From the NCBI RefSeq assembly GCF_001542405.1, contig NZ_LNCD01000120.1, positions 1 to 64,000 of the forward strand: a stretch of DNA of 64,000 nt. The letters are read 5' to 3'. Position 1 is the first letter of the stretch. Each line of letters begins with the position of its first letter. The DNA is from Rhizobium altiplani (GTDB lineage: Bacteria; Pseudomonadota; Alphaproteobacteria; Rhizobiales; Rhizobiaceae). Shown one piece after another: positions 54,214 to 62,978 of this stretch. Below the pieces are notes generated by a model. The model saw nothing but the letters and a program-made list of their open reading frames with translations, was not told the DNA's origin and made no database searches. The translations under genes and the position numbers were made by a program.

Positions 54214-55836
54214 TCAGCCCCGCAGGCCAGGCGCCTCGTAACCGGTGCGCTCGACGTATTCCGTGTAGCCGCCGCCATATTGGTGGATGCCGTCAGGCGT
54301 CAGTTCCAGCACGCGGTTGGAAAGCGCCGCGAGGAAATGCCGGTCGTGCGAGACAAACAGCATCGTGCCCTCGTATTGCGACAGCGCCTTGATCAGCATT
54401 TCCTTGGTGTCGAGGTCCAGGTGGTTGGTCGGCTCATCGAGTACCAGCAGGTTCGGCGGATCGAAGAGCATCTTGGCCATGACAAGCCGCGCCTTTTCGC
54501 CACCCGACAGCACGCGGCACTTCTTTTCGACGTCGTCGCCGGAGAAGCCGAAGCAGCCGGCCAGCGCTCTCAGCGGCGCCTGCCCTGCCTGCGGGAAGGA
54601 ATCCTCCAGCCATTCCAGCACTGTCCGCTCGCCATCGAGGATATCCATGGCGTGCTGGGCGAAATAGCCCATCTTGACGCTGGCGCCGAGGGCAACGCTG
54701 CCCTGGTCCGGCTCGGCGGAACCAGCAACCAGCTTCAGCAGGGTCGACTTGCCGGCACCGTTGATGCCCATGATGCACCAACGCTCCTTGCGGCGGACCA
54801 TGAAGTCCAGGCCTTCGTAAATGGTTCGGCTGCCGTACTTCTTGTGGACGTTTTTGAGGTTGATCACGTCTTCGCCGGAGCGCGGGGCCGGCAGGAAGTC
54901 GAAGGCGACCGTCTGGCGGCGCTTCGGTGGCTCGACGCGGTCGATCTTCCCCAGCTTCTTGACGCGGCTCTGCACCTGCGAGGCGTGCGATGCGCGCGCC
55001 TTGAAACGCTCGATGAACTTGATTTCCTTGGCAAGCATCGCCTGCTGGCGCTCGAACTGCGCCTGCTGCTGTTTCTCGTTCTGCGCCCGCTGCTGTTCGT
55101 AGAACCCGTAATCGCCGGAGTAGCTGTTCAACGAGCCGGCGTCGATCTCGATGATCTTGCCAACGATGCGGTTCATGAACTCGCGGTCGTGCGAGGTCAT
55201 CAGAAGCGCCCCGTCATAGGTCTTCAGGAATTCTTCCAGCCAGATCAGGCTTTCCAGGTCCAGGTGGTTGCTCGGCTCGTCGAGCAGCATGACATCCGGA
55301 CGCATCAGGAGAATGCGGGCGAGCGCCACGCGCATTTTCCAACCGCCCGACAGTGCGCCGACATCACCGTCCATCATTTCCTGGGTGAAGCTCAGGCCTG
55401 CCAGCACTTCGCGTGCACGGCCCTCCAAAGCGTAGCCGTCCAGCTCCTCGTACCGTGCCTGGACTTCGCCATAGCGCTCGATGATCCGGTCCATTTCGTC
55501 GAGCTTGTCGGGATCGACCATTTCCGCTTCGAGTTCACGCAACTCGGCCGCGACGACGCTGACAGGCCCAGCACCTTCCATGACCTCGGCCACGGCGCTA
55601 CGGCCGGCCATCTCGCCGACATCCTGATTGAAATAGCCGATCGTCACGCCCTTTTCGGCCGCGACCTGGCCTTCATCGGGCTGCTCCTGCCCGGTGATCA
55701 TGCGAAAGAGCGTCGTCTTGCCGGCGCCATTCGGGCCGACGAGGCCGATCTTCTCGCCTCTGTTGAGGGCTGCGGAGGCTTCGATGAAGAGGATGCGGTG
55801 GCTGTTCTGCTTGCTGATATTCTCGATACGAATCAT
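54214..55836 (-). CDS. ABC-F family ATPase
   Basis: This 540-residue soluble protein has two ABC cassettes. The first has Walker A GLVGPNGAGKTTLFRMI, the signature LSGGWKMRVALARILLMRPD and DEPSNHLDLESL; the second has GINGAGKSTLLKLVAG, LSGGEKARLVMAKMLF and DEPTNHLDLDTKEML. An inter-domain linker with AQNEKQQQAQFERQQA is typical of ABC-F. Such proteins act on the ribosome (Uup/EttA type) rather than in membranes. ATG 55836 is preferred over 55878, giving the family N-terminus. Confidence 0.94.
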   Translation of the reverse strand: MIRIENISKQNSHRILFIEASAALNRGEKIGLVGPNGAGKTTLFRMITGQEQPDEGQVAAEKGVTIGYFNQDVGEMAGRSAVAEVMEGAGPVSVVAAELRELEAEMVDPDKLDEMDRIIERYGEVQARYEELDGYALEGRAREVLAGLSFTQEMMDGDVGALSGGWKMRVALARILLMRPDVMLLDEPSNHLDLESLIWLEEFLKTYDGALLMTSHDREFMNRIVGKIIEIDAGSLNSYSGDYGFYEQQRAQNEKQQQAQFERQQAMLAKEIKFIERFKARASHASQVQSRVKKLGKIDRVEPPKRRQTVAFDFLPAPRSGEDVINLKNVHKKYGSRTIYEGLDFMVRRKERWCIMGINGAGKSTLLKLVAGSAEPDQGSVALGASVKMGYFAQHAMDILDGERTVLEWLEDSFPQAGQAPLRALAGCFGFSGDDVEKKCRVLSGGEKARLVMAKMLFDPPNLLVLDEPTNHLDLDTKEMLIKALSQYEGTMLFVSHDRHFLAALSNRVLELTPDGIHQYGGGYTEYVERTGYEAPGLRG

Positions 55837-56116
55837 GTCTGCGTGGAGTCCGAAAGCGTTGCTGCGCCCCTCGATCATGCCGGCCGGGGCTTTTTGCGGC
55901 TCTCGCTAGCACGTTCGCGGCGTAATGGCCAATCCCAGGCCATGCAAAGAACTCTACGTCAGGAAAATGAAGGTCGTTTGTCGACCAGGCGGAACTGCAA
56001 CGGGCGACAGAACTTTTCCACAATAGGTCCTCGCCCCTTGATCAGCCGATCAGCGATCATTTATGCGTTATCGGCGCGCCGGCGGGCGTTTCGCATATGT
56101 CAGGGATTATCAGATT

Positions 56117-56749
56117 ATGGAAATTTTCACCTCGGCCGGCTTGCTGGCGCTCTTGCAGGTCATTCTCATCGACCTCGTGCTTGCCGGCGACAACGCCGTC
56201 GTCATCGGTCTTGCCGCCGCCGGATTGCCGGCCGACCAACGCAAGAAGGCGATCCTCGTCGGTATTCTTGCTGCCACCGTGCTGCGTATCGCGCTCGCCA
56301 GCGTTACCGTCCAGCTTCTCGAGATCATCGGCCTGCTGCTGGCCGGCGGTATTCTCCTGCTCTGGGTCTGCTGGAAGATGTGGCGCGATCTGCGCAACGG
56401 CAGCGGCGAAGTGGAGGGTGCCGAAGGAGACGCAGCGGCGCCGAAGAAGACCTTCTTCCAGGCAGCCAGCCAGATCGTCATTGCCGACGTGTCGATGTCG
56501 CTCGACAACGTGCTCGCCGTTGCGGGGGCTGCCCGCGAACATCCGACGATCCTCGTCATCGGCCTCATCCTGTCGATTGCGATGATGGGTATTGCGGCGA
56601 ACTTCATCGCGCGCCTGCTCAACCGCTACCACTGGATCGCCTATCTCGGCCTTGCCATCATCGTCTACGTGGCGCTGAGCATGATCTATCGCGGCGCCCT
56701 CGAGGTCTGGCCGCACCTCGCGCCGGTGGCCGCTGCCGCTTTGGGCTGA
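56117..56749 (+). CDS. TerC/YjbE-family integral membrane protein
   Basis: This is a 210-residue membrane protein of about seven helices with acidic residues in the membrane: MEIFTSAGLLALLQVILIDL, VLAGDNAVVIGLAAAG, then VIADVSMSLDNVLAVAGAAR. The paired Asp-Asn motifs are those of the TerC superfamily, which exports Mn2+ or Ca2+ or supports metalation. I place the start at ATG 56117, as the earlier ATG adds a soluble 18-residue extension. No riboswitch was recognised upstream. Confidence 0.88.
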   Translation: MEIFTSAGLLALLQVILIDLVLAGDNAVVIGLAAAGLPADQRKKAILVGILAATVLRIALASVTVQLLEIIGLLLAGGILLLWVCWKMWRDLRNGSGEVEGAEGDAAAPKKTFFQAASQIVIADVSMSLDNVLAVAGAAREHPTILVIGLILSIAMMGIAANFIARLLNRYHWIAYLGLAIIVYVALSMIYRGALEVWPHLAPVAAAALG

Positions 56750-56763
56750 ACCGCCATAGGTTC

Positions 56764-56785
56764 GAACGGCCCTCAGGGGCCGTTC
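56764..56785. terminator. Convergent hairpin between TerC and DUF922 genes
   Basis: GAACGGCCC-TCAG-GGGCCGTTC, a 9-base stem with a 4-base loop, overlapping the DUF922 gene's stop. No T-run follows, so it is a moderate terminator candidate for both genes. Confidence 0.5.
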
Positions 56786-57387
56786 ACGAGCTGCAGGACG
56801 AGGCGGCGAATATTGCCGCCCTCGCTCATCTCCGCCTTGTCGAAATCGCGGCCCTGCTGTCGCTGTTGCGCCGAGAGTTCGCCGAGCCGCTTGGTGAGTT
56901 CGACCCGGATCTTGCGGCAATCCGGGTCATTGTCGGCGGAAAAGCCGACGCTCATCGCCTCGATGTCCCGGACCATCTGCTCGATATAGTCCCCGTGCAC
57001 CCGCTCATGCGTTTCGATGCCGGCAATGAAGGTCGCCCAGCTTGCCTGGGTGGCAGCGGGAAGCTTGCCGGTCGGCTTCGGCAGCGTGTAGGTGATGATC
57101 AGCTTCGGCCGCGCCACGGCAAGCACGCAGGCATCGCCCCGGCGCTCGTATTTTCTGGTCCAGGTCAGCTTGAAAGTCGTGTGCGCCACCACCCGACCGC
57201 CGCCAAGCTCGGGACCGTGCACGCCGATGGAATCGTACAAGGCTGCGCCGGAACTGCCCGTCACCGCGTAGGTCCGCACCTCTTCGATCGGTTGCCATTC
57301 CGCCTCCGCCGCAACCGGCTGAAGGACGCAAGCCATCAGCAACCAACGAACCAATCCTGCCTTCAAGCGAATCCCCCGGACAATCAT
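56773..57387 (-). CDS. DUF922 exported protein with zinc-protease motif
   Basis: This 204-residue protein has a signal peptide (WLLMACVLQPVAAEA, with cleavage near the alanines). The mature domain carries HERVHG (127-132), a HExxH zinc-protease motif, in FIAGIETHERVHGDYIEQM. DUF922 proteins are predicted periplasmic Zn-dependent proteases of unknown target. The second glutamate for the gluzincin-type fold is not certain. Confidence 0.87.
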   Translation of the reverse strand: MIVRGIRLKAGLVRWLLMACVLQPVAAEAEWQPIEEVRTYAVTGSSGAALYDSIGVHGPELGGGRVVAHTTFKLTWTRKYERRGDACVLAVARPKLIITYTLPKPTGKLPAATQASWATFIAGIETHERVHGDYIEQMVRDIEAMSVGFSADNDPDCRKIRVELTKRLGELSAQQRQQGRDFDKAEMSEGGNIRRLVLQLVNGP

Positions 57388-57646
57388 GCTCCGACCCTAG
57401 TCGGCAGGCGTCCCGCATTCAACCGGCGATCCAGATGCGGCACTAGGCACGCTTTGTCGGGTTCGACCCCTAAAGGTCTGTCATAAAACCCAAAAAAAGC
57501 CTGAATATTCGAGAGTGATCACGCTATCGAGTGGATCGCGTGTCGCTAATCGAAATCCTCTGGCAACGATTTCACCGTATGATGCACCATTCGAACAAGA
57601 TGTAAGACGCCTGCCTGTGGGGGCAGTTCATAGATTGGGGTCTGCT

Positions 57647-58567
57647 GTGACAATCTATCTGCCTATCGCAGAATTGTCGGTGAACATCTTCATCATTCTC
57701 GGCATGGGAGCAGCCGTCGGCTTTCTCTCCGGAATGTTCGGTGTCGGCGGCGGCTTCCTGATCACGCCGCTCCTGATCTTCTACAACATCCCGCCGGTCG
57801 TTGCCGTCGCCACCGGCGCCAATCAGGTCGTGGCCTCCTCCATATCCGGCGCCATCACGCATTTTCGGCGTGGATCGCTCGACCTGAAGCTCGGAACCGT
57901 ACTGCTGATTGGGGGTCTCACGGGTGCGACAATCGGCATCTGGATCTTCTCGCTGCTCAGGCGGATCGGTCAGCTCGATCTCATCATCTCCTTGCTTTAC
58001 GTCGTCTTTCTCGGCACGGTCGGTGGACTGATGCTGGTCGAGAGCGTCAGTGCCATGCGCCGTGCGGCGAAGAACGTGCCGCCGACACCGCGGCGCCCCG
58101 GTCATCACCATTGGGTGCACAAGCTGCCGCTGAAGATGCGGTTCAAGAAGTCGAAGATCTTCCTCAGTGTGATCCCGGTCGTCGCGCTCGGCTTCGGCAT
58201 CGGCATCCTGACATCGGTCATGGGCGTCGGCGGCGGCTTCATCATGGTGCCGGCGATGATCTATCTCCTGCGCATTCCGACCAACGTGGTCGTCGGCACG
58301 TCGCTATTCCAGATCATCTTCGTGACCGCCTACACAACGGTCGTGCAGGCGGCGACGAACTTCTCGGTCGACATCGTGCTCGCCTTTTTCCTAATGATTG
58401 CCGGGGTGATCGGCGCGCAGTATGGCGTGCGTGTCGGACAGAAGCTGCGCGGTGAGCAGCTTCGCGCGCTTCTCGGACTGCTGGTGCTTGCCGTCGGCCT
58501 TCGTCTTGCCGTTGCGCTCGTCGTAACCCCAGCGGACGTCTACTCCGTCGTCATGGGAGCGAATTGA
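57647..58567 (+). CDS. TauE/SafE-family sulfite/organosulfonate exporter-like protein
   Basis: This 306-residue membrane protein has two copies of the family's glycine-rich motif, GFLSGMFGVGGGFLITPLLI and GILTSVMGVGGGFIMVPAMI, in a helix array of about eight membrane segments. The family exports sulfite, sulfoacetate or similar anions. I place the start at GTG 57647 (TIYLPIAEL follows) since the longer frame to 57515 is not typical. It overlaps the next gene by one base (TGATG), a sign of a coupled transcript. Confidence 0.88.
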   Translation: MTIYLPIAELSVNIFIILGMGAAVGFLSGMFGVGGGFLITPLLIFYNIPPVVAVATGANQVVASSISGAITHFRRGSLDLKLGTVLLIGGLTGATIGIWIFSLLRRIGQLDLIISLLYVVFLGTVGGLMLVESVSAMRRAAKNVPPTPRRPGHHHWVHKLPLKMRFKKSKIFLSVIPVVALGFGIGILTSVMGVGGGFIMVPAMIYLLRIPTNVVVGTSLFQIIFVTAYTTVVQAATNFSVDIVLAFFLMIAGVIGAQYGVRVGQKLRGEQLRALLGLLVLAVGLRLAVALVVTPADVYSVVMGAN

Positions 58568-59373
58568 TGCACCGCTTCCTAGCTGCTCTTCTATCTATCG
58601 TTCTCTTGCTGCCCACCGCAGCAATGGCGCAGATGCTGCTCCCGGGCCAGGCCGCGCAGAGCAAGACCGAAGGGCTGGAGATCGGCACCTCCACCAGCGA
58701 AATCGCCATAACTTCGGATTTTCGGGGCGCGGACCTGACGATCTTTGGAGCCGTGACCAACACTGACAGTCTTCTCTTGGCAATCGGCCAATATGACGTG
58801 GTCGTCGTTCTCGAGGGGCCGCGAGAAAACGCGACCGTGCGCCGGAAGGAGCGCGTGTTCGGCGTCTGGATGAATACGCGATCGATGACCTTCGAGGCGG
58901 TGCCGCACTCCTATTCGATGTCGAGTTCGCGCATGCTTGACGACATCACCACGCCGCTCGACCTCACCGATAGGGGGATCGGCATCGACCACATCCCGCT
59001 GACGCCGGTCGGCTTCGTCGGCAACGCCAGCAATCTCGGCGAATTCCGGCAGGCCTTTCGCCGACTGCAGGAAAACGGCGGCCTCTACGATCGCGACCCG
59101 AGCGGCGTGCGTTTCGTCAGTTCCAGCCTTTTCAAAGCCAGCCTGCGGTTGCCGGCAAACATTCCGAACGGCGTGCATACCGTTCGAGCCTATCTCTTCA
59201 AGAGCGGCAATTTCATCACTGAGAAGTCGGTGCCGTTGCGTGTCATCAAGACGGGCATCGAGCAGATGATTACCGACGCGGCGCACTCGCAGCCGATTGC
59301 CTACGGCCTGGTTTCTGTCTTCCTGGCACTCATTACCGGCTGGGGTGCCAGCGTGGTGTTCCGCAAGGATTGA
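58567..59373 (+). CDS. TIGR02186-family membrane-anchored protein
   Basis: This 268-residue protein has a signal peptide MHRFLAALLSIVLLLPTAAM, a beta-rich periplasmic region with SDFRGADLTIFGAVTNTDSL and PVGFVGNASNLGEFRQAFRR, and one C-terminal membrane helix (LVSVFLALITGWGASVVF). TIGR02186 proteins are consistently encoded after TauE-type transporters, so a transport-accessory function is likely. The ATG overlaps the stop of the transporter gene. Confidence 0.85.
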   Translation: MHRFLAALLSIVLLLPTAAMAQMLLPGQAAQSKTEGLEIGTSTSEIAITSDFRGADLTIFGAVTNTDSLLLAIGQYDVVVVLEGPRENATVRRKERVFGVWMNTRSMTFEAVPHSYSMSSSRMLDDITTPLDLTDRGIGIDHIPLTPVGFVGNASNLGEFRQAFRRLQENGGLYDRDPSGVRFVSSSLFKASLRLPANIPNGVHTVRAYLFKSGNFITEKSVPLRVIKTGIEQMITDAAHSQPIAYGLVSVFLALITGWGASVVFRKD

Positions 59374-59880
59374 TCAGGCGGATTTCGTCTTGCGGGCGAC
59401 GACGCCGAGATAGGCTTCGGTGAGGCGCGCGAGGACGGACGGCGTTCCGGCAGGCAGCTTCTTGCCGAGATGCGTGGCGCGCAGCTCGTCCATGAATTCC
59501 TCCCAGAGTTCGGTGCCCCCCTCCTCCAGAAGCTCCGCCCGAATGGAGAGTTCCTCGGTAACCGGAAGATGCCTGCGACCCCACGCACCCATGTGCGCGA
59601 AGATGGGCACGAGTTGGATCGCCATTTCGGTCAGGCTATAGATTGCCTTCTGCTTGTGCGTTGGATCATCCTCACGCGTCAGCAATCCCCTGTCGACTAG
59701 GCGGCGGAGGCGGTCGGCCAGAATGTTCGAGGCAATTTTCTCCTGCGAATTCTGCAGCAGTTCACGAAAATGGCGCCGATTGCCGAACATGATGTCGCGG
59801 ATGACGATGAGGCTCCAGCGATCGCCGAGGACCTCGAGCGTCAGATTGATCGGGCAGCCGGAGCGGTGAGCGTCGTCCAT
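59374..59880 (-). CDS. HxlR-family transcriptional regulator
   Basis: This 168-residue winged-helix regulator begins MDDAHRSGCPINLTLEVLGDRWS, holding the family-conserved cysteine and the LGDRWSLIVIRDIMFG block. The wing RLRRLVDRGLLTREDDPTHK follows. ATG 59880 has TTGGAG six bases upstream, so it is preferred over the three upstream in-frame ATGs. It is divergent from the DHFR-like gene. A redox-sensing role through the cysteine is a family feature in some members. Confidence 0.9.
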   Translation of the reverse strand: MDDAHRSGCPINLTLEVLGDRWSLIVIRDIMFGNRRHFRELLQNSQEKIASNILADRLRRLVDRGLLTREDDPTHKQKAIYSLTEMAIQLVPIFAHMGAWGRRHLPVTEELSIRAELLEEGGTELWEEFMDELRATHLGKKLPAGTPSVLARLTEAYLGVVARKTKSA

Positions 59881-59928
59881 TAGCATCTCCAAAACTGCTT
59901 GCATTTTGCCATCAGTCAACCAAGCCTT

Positions 59929-59954
59929 CAACCAGTTACAAGTCGCAACCAGTT
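59929..59954. promoter_or_regulatory. Direct repeats in the HxlR/DHFR-like divergent gap
   Basis: CAACCAGTT occurs at 59929-59937 and 59946-59954, 17 bases apart, and a related GTCAACCAAG lies just left. Repeats at about 1.5 turns on one strand would fit regulator binding, but an HxlR site is expected to be palindromic, so this is weak. Confidence 0.35.
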
Positions 59955-59971
59955 TCGAGGAGGACGAAGGG

Positions 59972-60535
59972 ATGAGAAAGCTTATCGTTTGGAATCTGAT
60001 GACGCTTGACGGCTATTTCGAAGGGACGAAGCCGTGGGATATCGATTTTCACACTCTTGTCTGGGGTCCCGAACTGCAACAGTACTCCGAGCGTCTTGGC
60101 GAAGAGGGCGACCTGCTCGTCTTCGGCCGCAAGACATATGAGGGCATGGCCGCCTATTGGCCGACCGCCACGGACGAGGAAGGCGAGAAGATCAGGACCT
60201 ATATGAACGGCATTGCCAAGATAGCCGTATCGAGGTCGATGACGACGGCCGACTGGAACAATACCCGCGTCGTGAGTGAACCCGTCTCGGAACTCAAGAA
60301 GCTGAAGGCCGAAACCGGCAAGTCGATCTTCATATTCGGCAGCGCCGAACTGGCGGATTCGCTCCTGAAGGAAGGCCTGGTGGATGAGATCCGCATGTGC
60401 CTTGTGCCTGTCATCCTCGGCGGCGGCAACCCACATTTCAAACCGGGAGACTGGCAGCTTCCGCTGAGGCTACTGGACAGCACGACGACGAAGAACGGCG
60501 CAGTGATCCTTCGCTACGAGCCGGTCCAGGCATGA
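59972..60535 (+). CDS. Dihydrofolate reductase-family (RibD C-terminal-like) protein
   Basis: This 187-residue protein has the dihydrofolate-reductase-like fold of the RibD/YyaP type: KLIVWNLMTLDGYFEGTKPW, then DLLVFGRKTYEGMAAYWPT, then SIFIFGSAELADSLLKEGLV and EIRMCLVPVILGGG. These are NADPH-binding proteins of mostly unknown substrates. GAGGAGGACGAAG precedes the start. It is divergent from the HxlR gene. Confidence 0.88.
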   Translation: MRKLIVWNLMTLDGYFEGTKPWDIDFHTLVWGPELQQYSERLGEEGDLLVFGRKTYEGMAAYWPTATDEEGEKIRTYMNGIAKIAVSRSMTTADWNNTRVVSEPVSELKKLKAETGKSIFIFGSAELADSLLKEGLVDEIRMCLVPVILGGGNPHFKPGDWQLPLRLLDSTTTKNGAVILRYEPVQA

Positions 60536-60543
60536 GCGTCAAT

Positions 60544-60564
60544 GGCTGCGGCCCTGCCGCAGCC
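60544..60564. terminator. Convergent hairpin between the DHFR-like and channel genes
   Basis: GGCTGCGGC-CCT-GCCGCAGCC, a 9-base stem with a 3-base loop. No T-run follows. Confidence 0.45.
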
Positions 60565-60578
60565 ACAGCCGGATTGGA

Positions 60579-61646
60579 TCAAGCCTTCGGCAGCCCGCCC
60601 CGTCGCTCAAGCGCAGTCTTGCGGATGGTCTCTGCGATCTCGGGGCTGCTGCTCGACAGCATCTGGAACTCCACCGCATAGAGCGACAGCAGCGACACCT
60701 CAGTTGCGGCACTGACAGTTGCTGATCGCGGCTCGCCCGTGATCAGCGCCATCTCGCCGAAGAAGCTTCCGCTGCCAAGTTCCACCGGATGATCGGGGGT
60801 TGCCACGCTGACCCGCCCCTCGACGATGAAGAACATCTGATCGCCAATATCACCCTTGCGACAGATCACGCTACCGGCAGGGACGACGCGCGGTCGCAGC
60901 GCCCGCACGATCTCGACGAGTGCGGCAGCGCCGAGCTTCTGGAATAGAGGTACGGCGGCGACCAGTTGCCAGTTGCGAACAAAGTCCTGGCGGCGAACCT
61001 CTTCGTAGAAACCGGTGGCGAGGATACCGGCCCAAAGCGCAAAAATGCCGATACCGCTCATCATCACCAGGCCAGCCAGTATCCGCCCTCCGAGGCTCTG
61101 CGGGATCTCGTCGCCGTAGCCGGTCGTCGACAGCGTCACGACGGCCCACCACATCGCCTGCGGGATGCTGCCGAACTTGTCTGGCTGGACGTCGCGCTCG
61201 ATGACATAACCGGCCAGCGCGGCACCAAAGAGAACGATGCCGAAGACCGACGTGACGCCAAGCAGATTGCGCGATTCGTTCGCAACCACCTTTGCCATCA
61301 GCCTGAAGAAGCTCGAGTCCCGCAGCGGCTTGAGAAGCCAAATGGCGCAATACAGGCTCCGATCGCGGGATCCAACGAACAGGAATGCAACGACCGGAAC
61401 CAGAACGGCAAGCAAATCGATCAAAAGGGCCGTCACCCCGCTCGAGGGGCGTTGTCGACGTGAGAGCAACGTCCCAACCAATTGGAGCACATAGACCACC
61501 CAAATTGCCGCAAGCAGCAACTCAAAGGCCAATTGCTCTTCCGCGGCGAGATTGGGCGTCGTCAGCGCAGCAACGATCAGGAGACCAATTGCGGCGAACA
61601 GCGCGTTGATCGGCGTCGAAATCTTCGAGAAAGGCACTGCCGACAT
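60579..61646 (-). CDS. MloK1-type cyclic-nucleotide-gated potassium channel
   Basis: This is a 355-residue membrane protein: six membrane segments, then a pore whose selectivity filter TTGYGD lies at residues 174-179, then a C-terminal cyclic-nucleotide-binding domain (about 230-340) with FFGEMALITGEPRSATVSAA. Length and filter position coincide with the MloK1 channel of Mesorhizobium loti as I recall it. The voltage-sensor-like S4 lacks regular arginines, so gating by cAMP is likelier. ATG 61646 is chosen; the open frame upstream is not part of the family. Confidence 0.93.
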   Translation of the reverse strand: MSAVPFSKISTPINALFAAIGLLIVAALTTPNLAAEEQLAFELLLAAIWVVYVLQLVGTLLSRRQRPSSGVTALLIDLLAVLVPVVAFLFVGSRDRSLYCAIWLLKPLRDSSFFRLMAKVVANESRNLLGVTSVFGIVLFGAALAGYVIERDVQPDKFGSIPQAMWWAVVTLSTTGYGDEIPQSLGGRILAGLVMMSGIGIFALWAGILATGFYEEVRRQDFVRNWQLVAAVPLFQKLGAAALVEIVRALRPRVVPAGSVICRKGDIGDQMFFIVEGRVSVATPDHPVELGSGSFFGEMALITGEPRSATVSAATEVSLLSLYAVEFQMLSSSSPEIAETIRKTALERRGGLPKA

Positions 61647-61986
61647 CAGACACTCCCAACCGCGCCCGGCATTCTTCGACAATAAATGCCTTTGGGCCAC
61701 GCGCAAAGTACACTTGAACCAACGCTCGTGCGGCCGCCCAGAGCCAGGCAGTTTGGCAAGGGAAGCGGGCCTGACGGCCAAACTGTTCTTCGAGCGGCGA
61801 GGTTTCGTCGTTTTAACGCAGCAAAGCGTCCAAAAGCGCAGGCGGGCGCTGACAAAATTCCGGATGGGAAAAGCTACTGTCCTAAGCGGCACTGCCGCCA
61901 TTTGCAGGTGGCAACTCGCATTCCGCTAAAAACCGCTCGTTAATATTTACGAGTTAGTAATCTCTCGGAAACGAGAGGTTCTTGTA
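61647..61986. other. Intergenic region without a recognised gene
   Basis: 340 bases between two divergent genes hold both promoters. No repeat or RNA is evident. The channel gene's open frame runs through it, but without homology. Confidence 0.45.
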
Positions 61987-62568
61987 ATGCGTATCCGTGC
62001 CCTCCCCGCTCTCGTGCTTCTGGCACTTGTTGCCGGCTGTGCGACCGCTCCCAAACAGACCCGAAACATCTGCGCCGTCTTCGAGCAGCGCGACGGGATG
62101 TTCACGAGCTGGCAGCGCGCGGCGGAAAAGACGGAGCGCAAGTATGGCGTTCCAGTTCCGATCCTGATGGCGACCATGTATACCGAGTCCGGCTTCCAGC
62201 CCTATGCGCGACCACCGCGCACCAAGCTGTTCGGCTTCATTCCGTGGACGCGACCTTCGACGGCTTACGGCTATTCGCAAGCGCTCGACGGCACCTGGGA
62301 TCACTACCAATCCGCCACCGGCAGCTGGGCCGCGCGCCGCACCAACTTCGCCGATGCGATCGACTTCATCGGCTGGTACCACGCGCAAAACAGCCAGGTG
62401 ACCGGCATTCCCCTGAACGATGCCTACAACCTCTATCTCGCCTACTATTCCGGCCCGAAGGGTTACGTGCGCGGCGACTGGCGCTCGAATGCACAACTGC
62501 AGAAGACGGCGCAGCGGTTCAACAACATGGCAGTGACCTATCAGCGGCAATTGCAGGAGTGCAATTAA
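61987..62568 (+). CDS. Lytic transglycosylase-type lipoprotein
   Basis: This is a 193-residue lipoprotein: signal peptide with lipobox LVAGC (Cys18), then a lysozyme-like SLT domain. The catalytic glutamate would be E67 in LMATMYTESGFQP, and later blocks AYGYSQALDGTWDHYQ and YNLYLAYYSGPKGY are typical of goose-lysozyme-type transglycosylases. It would cleave peptidoglycan glycan strands from the outer membrane. It is likely a single gene. Confidence 0.9.
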   Translation: MRIRALPALVLLALVAGCATAPKQTRNICAVFEQRDGMFTSWQRAAEKTERKYGVPVPILMATMYTESGFQPYARPPRTKLFGFIPWTRPSTAYGYSQALDGTWDHYQSATGSWAARRTNFADAIDFIGWYHAQNSQVTGIPLNDAYNLYLAYYSGPKGYVRGDWRSNAQLQKTAQRFNNMAVTYQRQLQECN

Positions 62569-62709
62569 GGCCTTCACTGGGAACGTCCAATAGAAACACT
62601 ATACAACACGAACCAAACAAAATTGGGTCGATCTTCGTACATCTACAGTATTGTTTGACAATACATTCGGGAGCATGGGATTCTTTCCGAAATAGAATCA
62701 GGAGAATAG

Positions 62710-62940
62710 ATGGCCGAGCGCTACTTATACGATTACAACTCGCACCGGGCGGTCATGTATGAGGTTGGCGACTATCTGTATGCGCTTTCTGGCAACAAAG
62801 CGGAACACTGGATCTCCGGCGACTACATCTTCAACACGAAGACACAGGCGATTTCCTTCTGGATTCTGGGAAACGATGTGTACGGCCATCTCGGCCGTGG
62901 TGAGCTCACTCGCCAGCCGCTCTACTATTTCGGCGACTAG
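62710..62940 (+). CDS. Small beta-rich hypothetical protein
   Basis: This is a 76-residue protein: YLYDYNSHRAVMYEVGDYLY, then DYIFNTKTQAISFWILGNDV. The repeating aromatic pattern (Y-x-x-x-G-D/N-x-(V/I)-Y) suggests a small beta-structure built from four similar strands, an internal repeat. AGGAG precedes ATG. No family name is certain. Confidence 0.65.
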   Translation: MAERYLYDYNSHRAVMYEVGDYLYALSGNKAEHWISGDYIFNTKTQAISFWILGNDVYGHLGRGELTRQPLYYFGD

Positions 62941-62978
62941 CGCGACGGCGGTTTGCACGCCGGTCGCCTATCGCGCGC

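Noticed and set aside
55837..56116. Manganese-type riboswitch before the TerC-like gene
   Set aside because: TerC relatives sometimes have one, but I saw no matching conserved core in these bases.
54106..57486. 1126-codon plus-strand frame opposite the ABC-F gene
   Set aside because: Spans three real genes and has no domain; it is a consequence of high GC.
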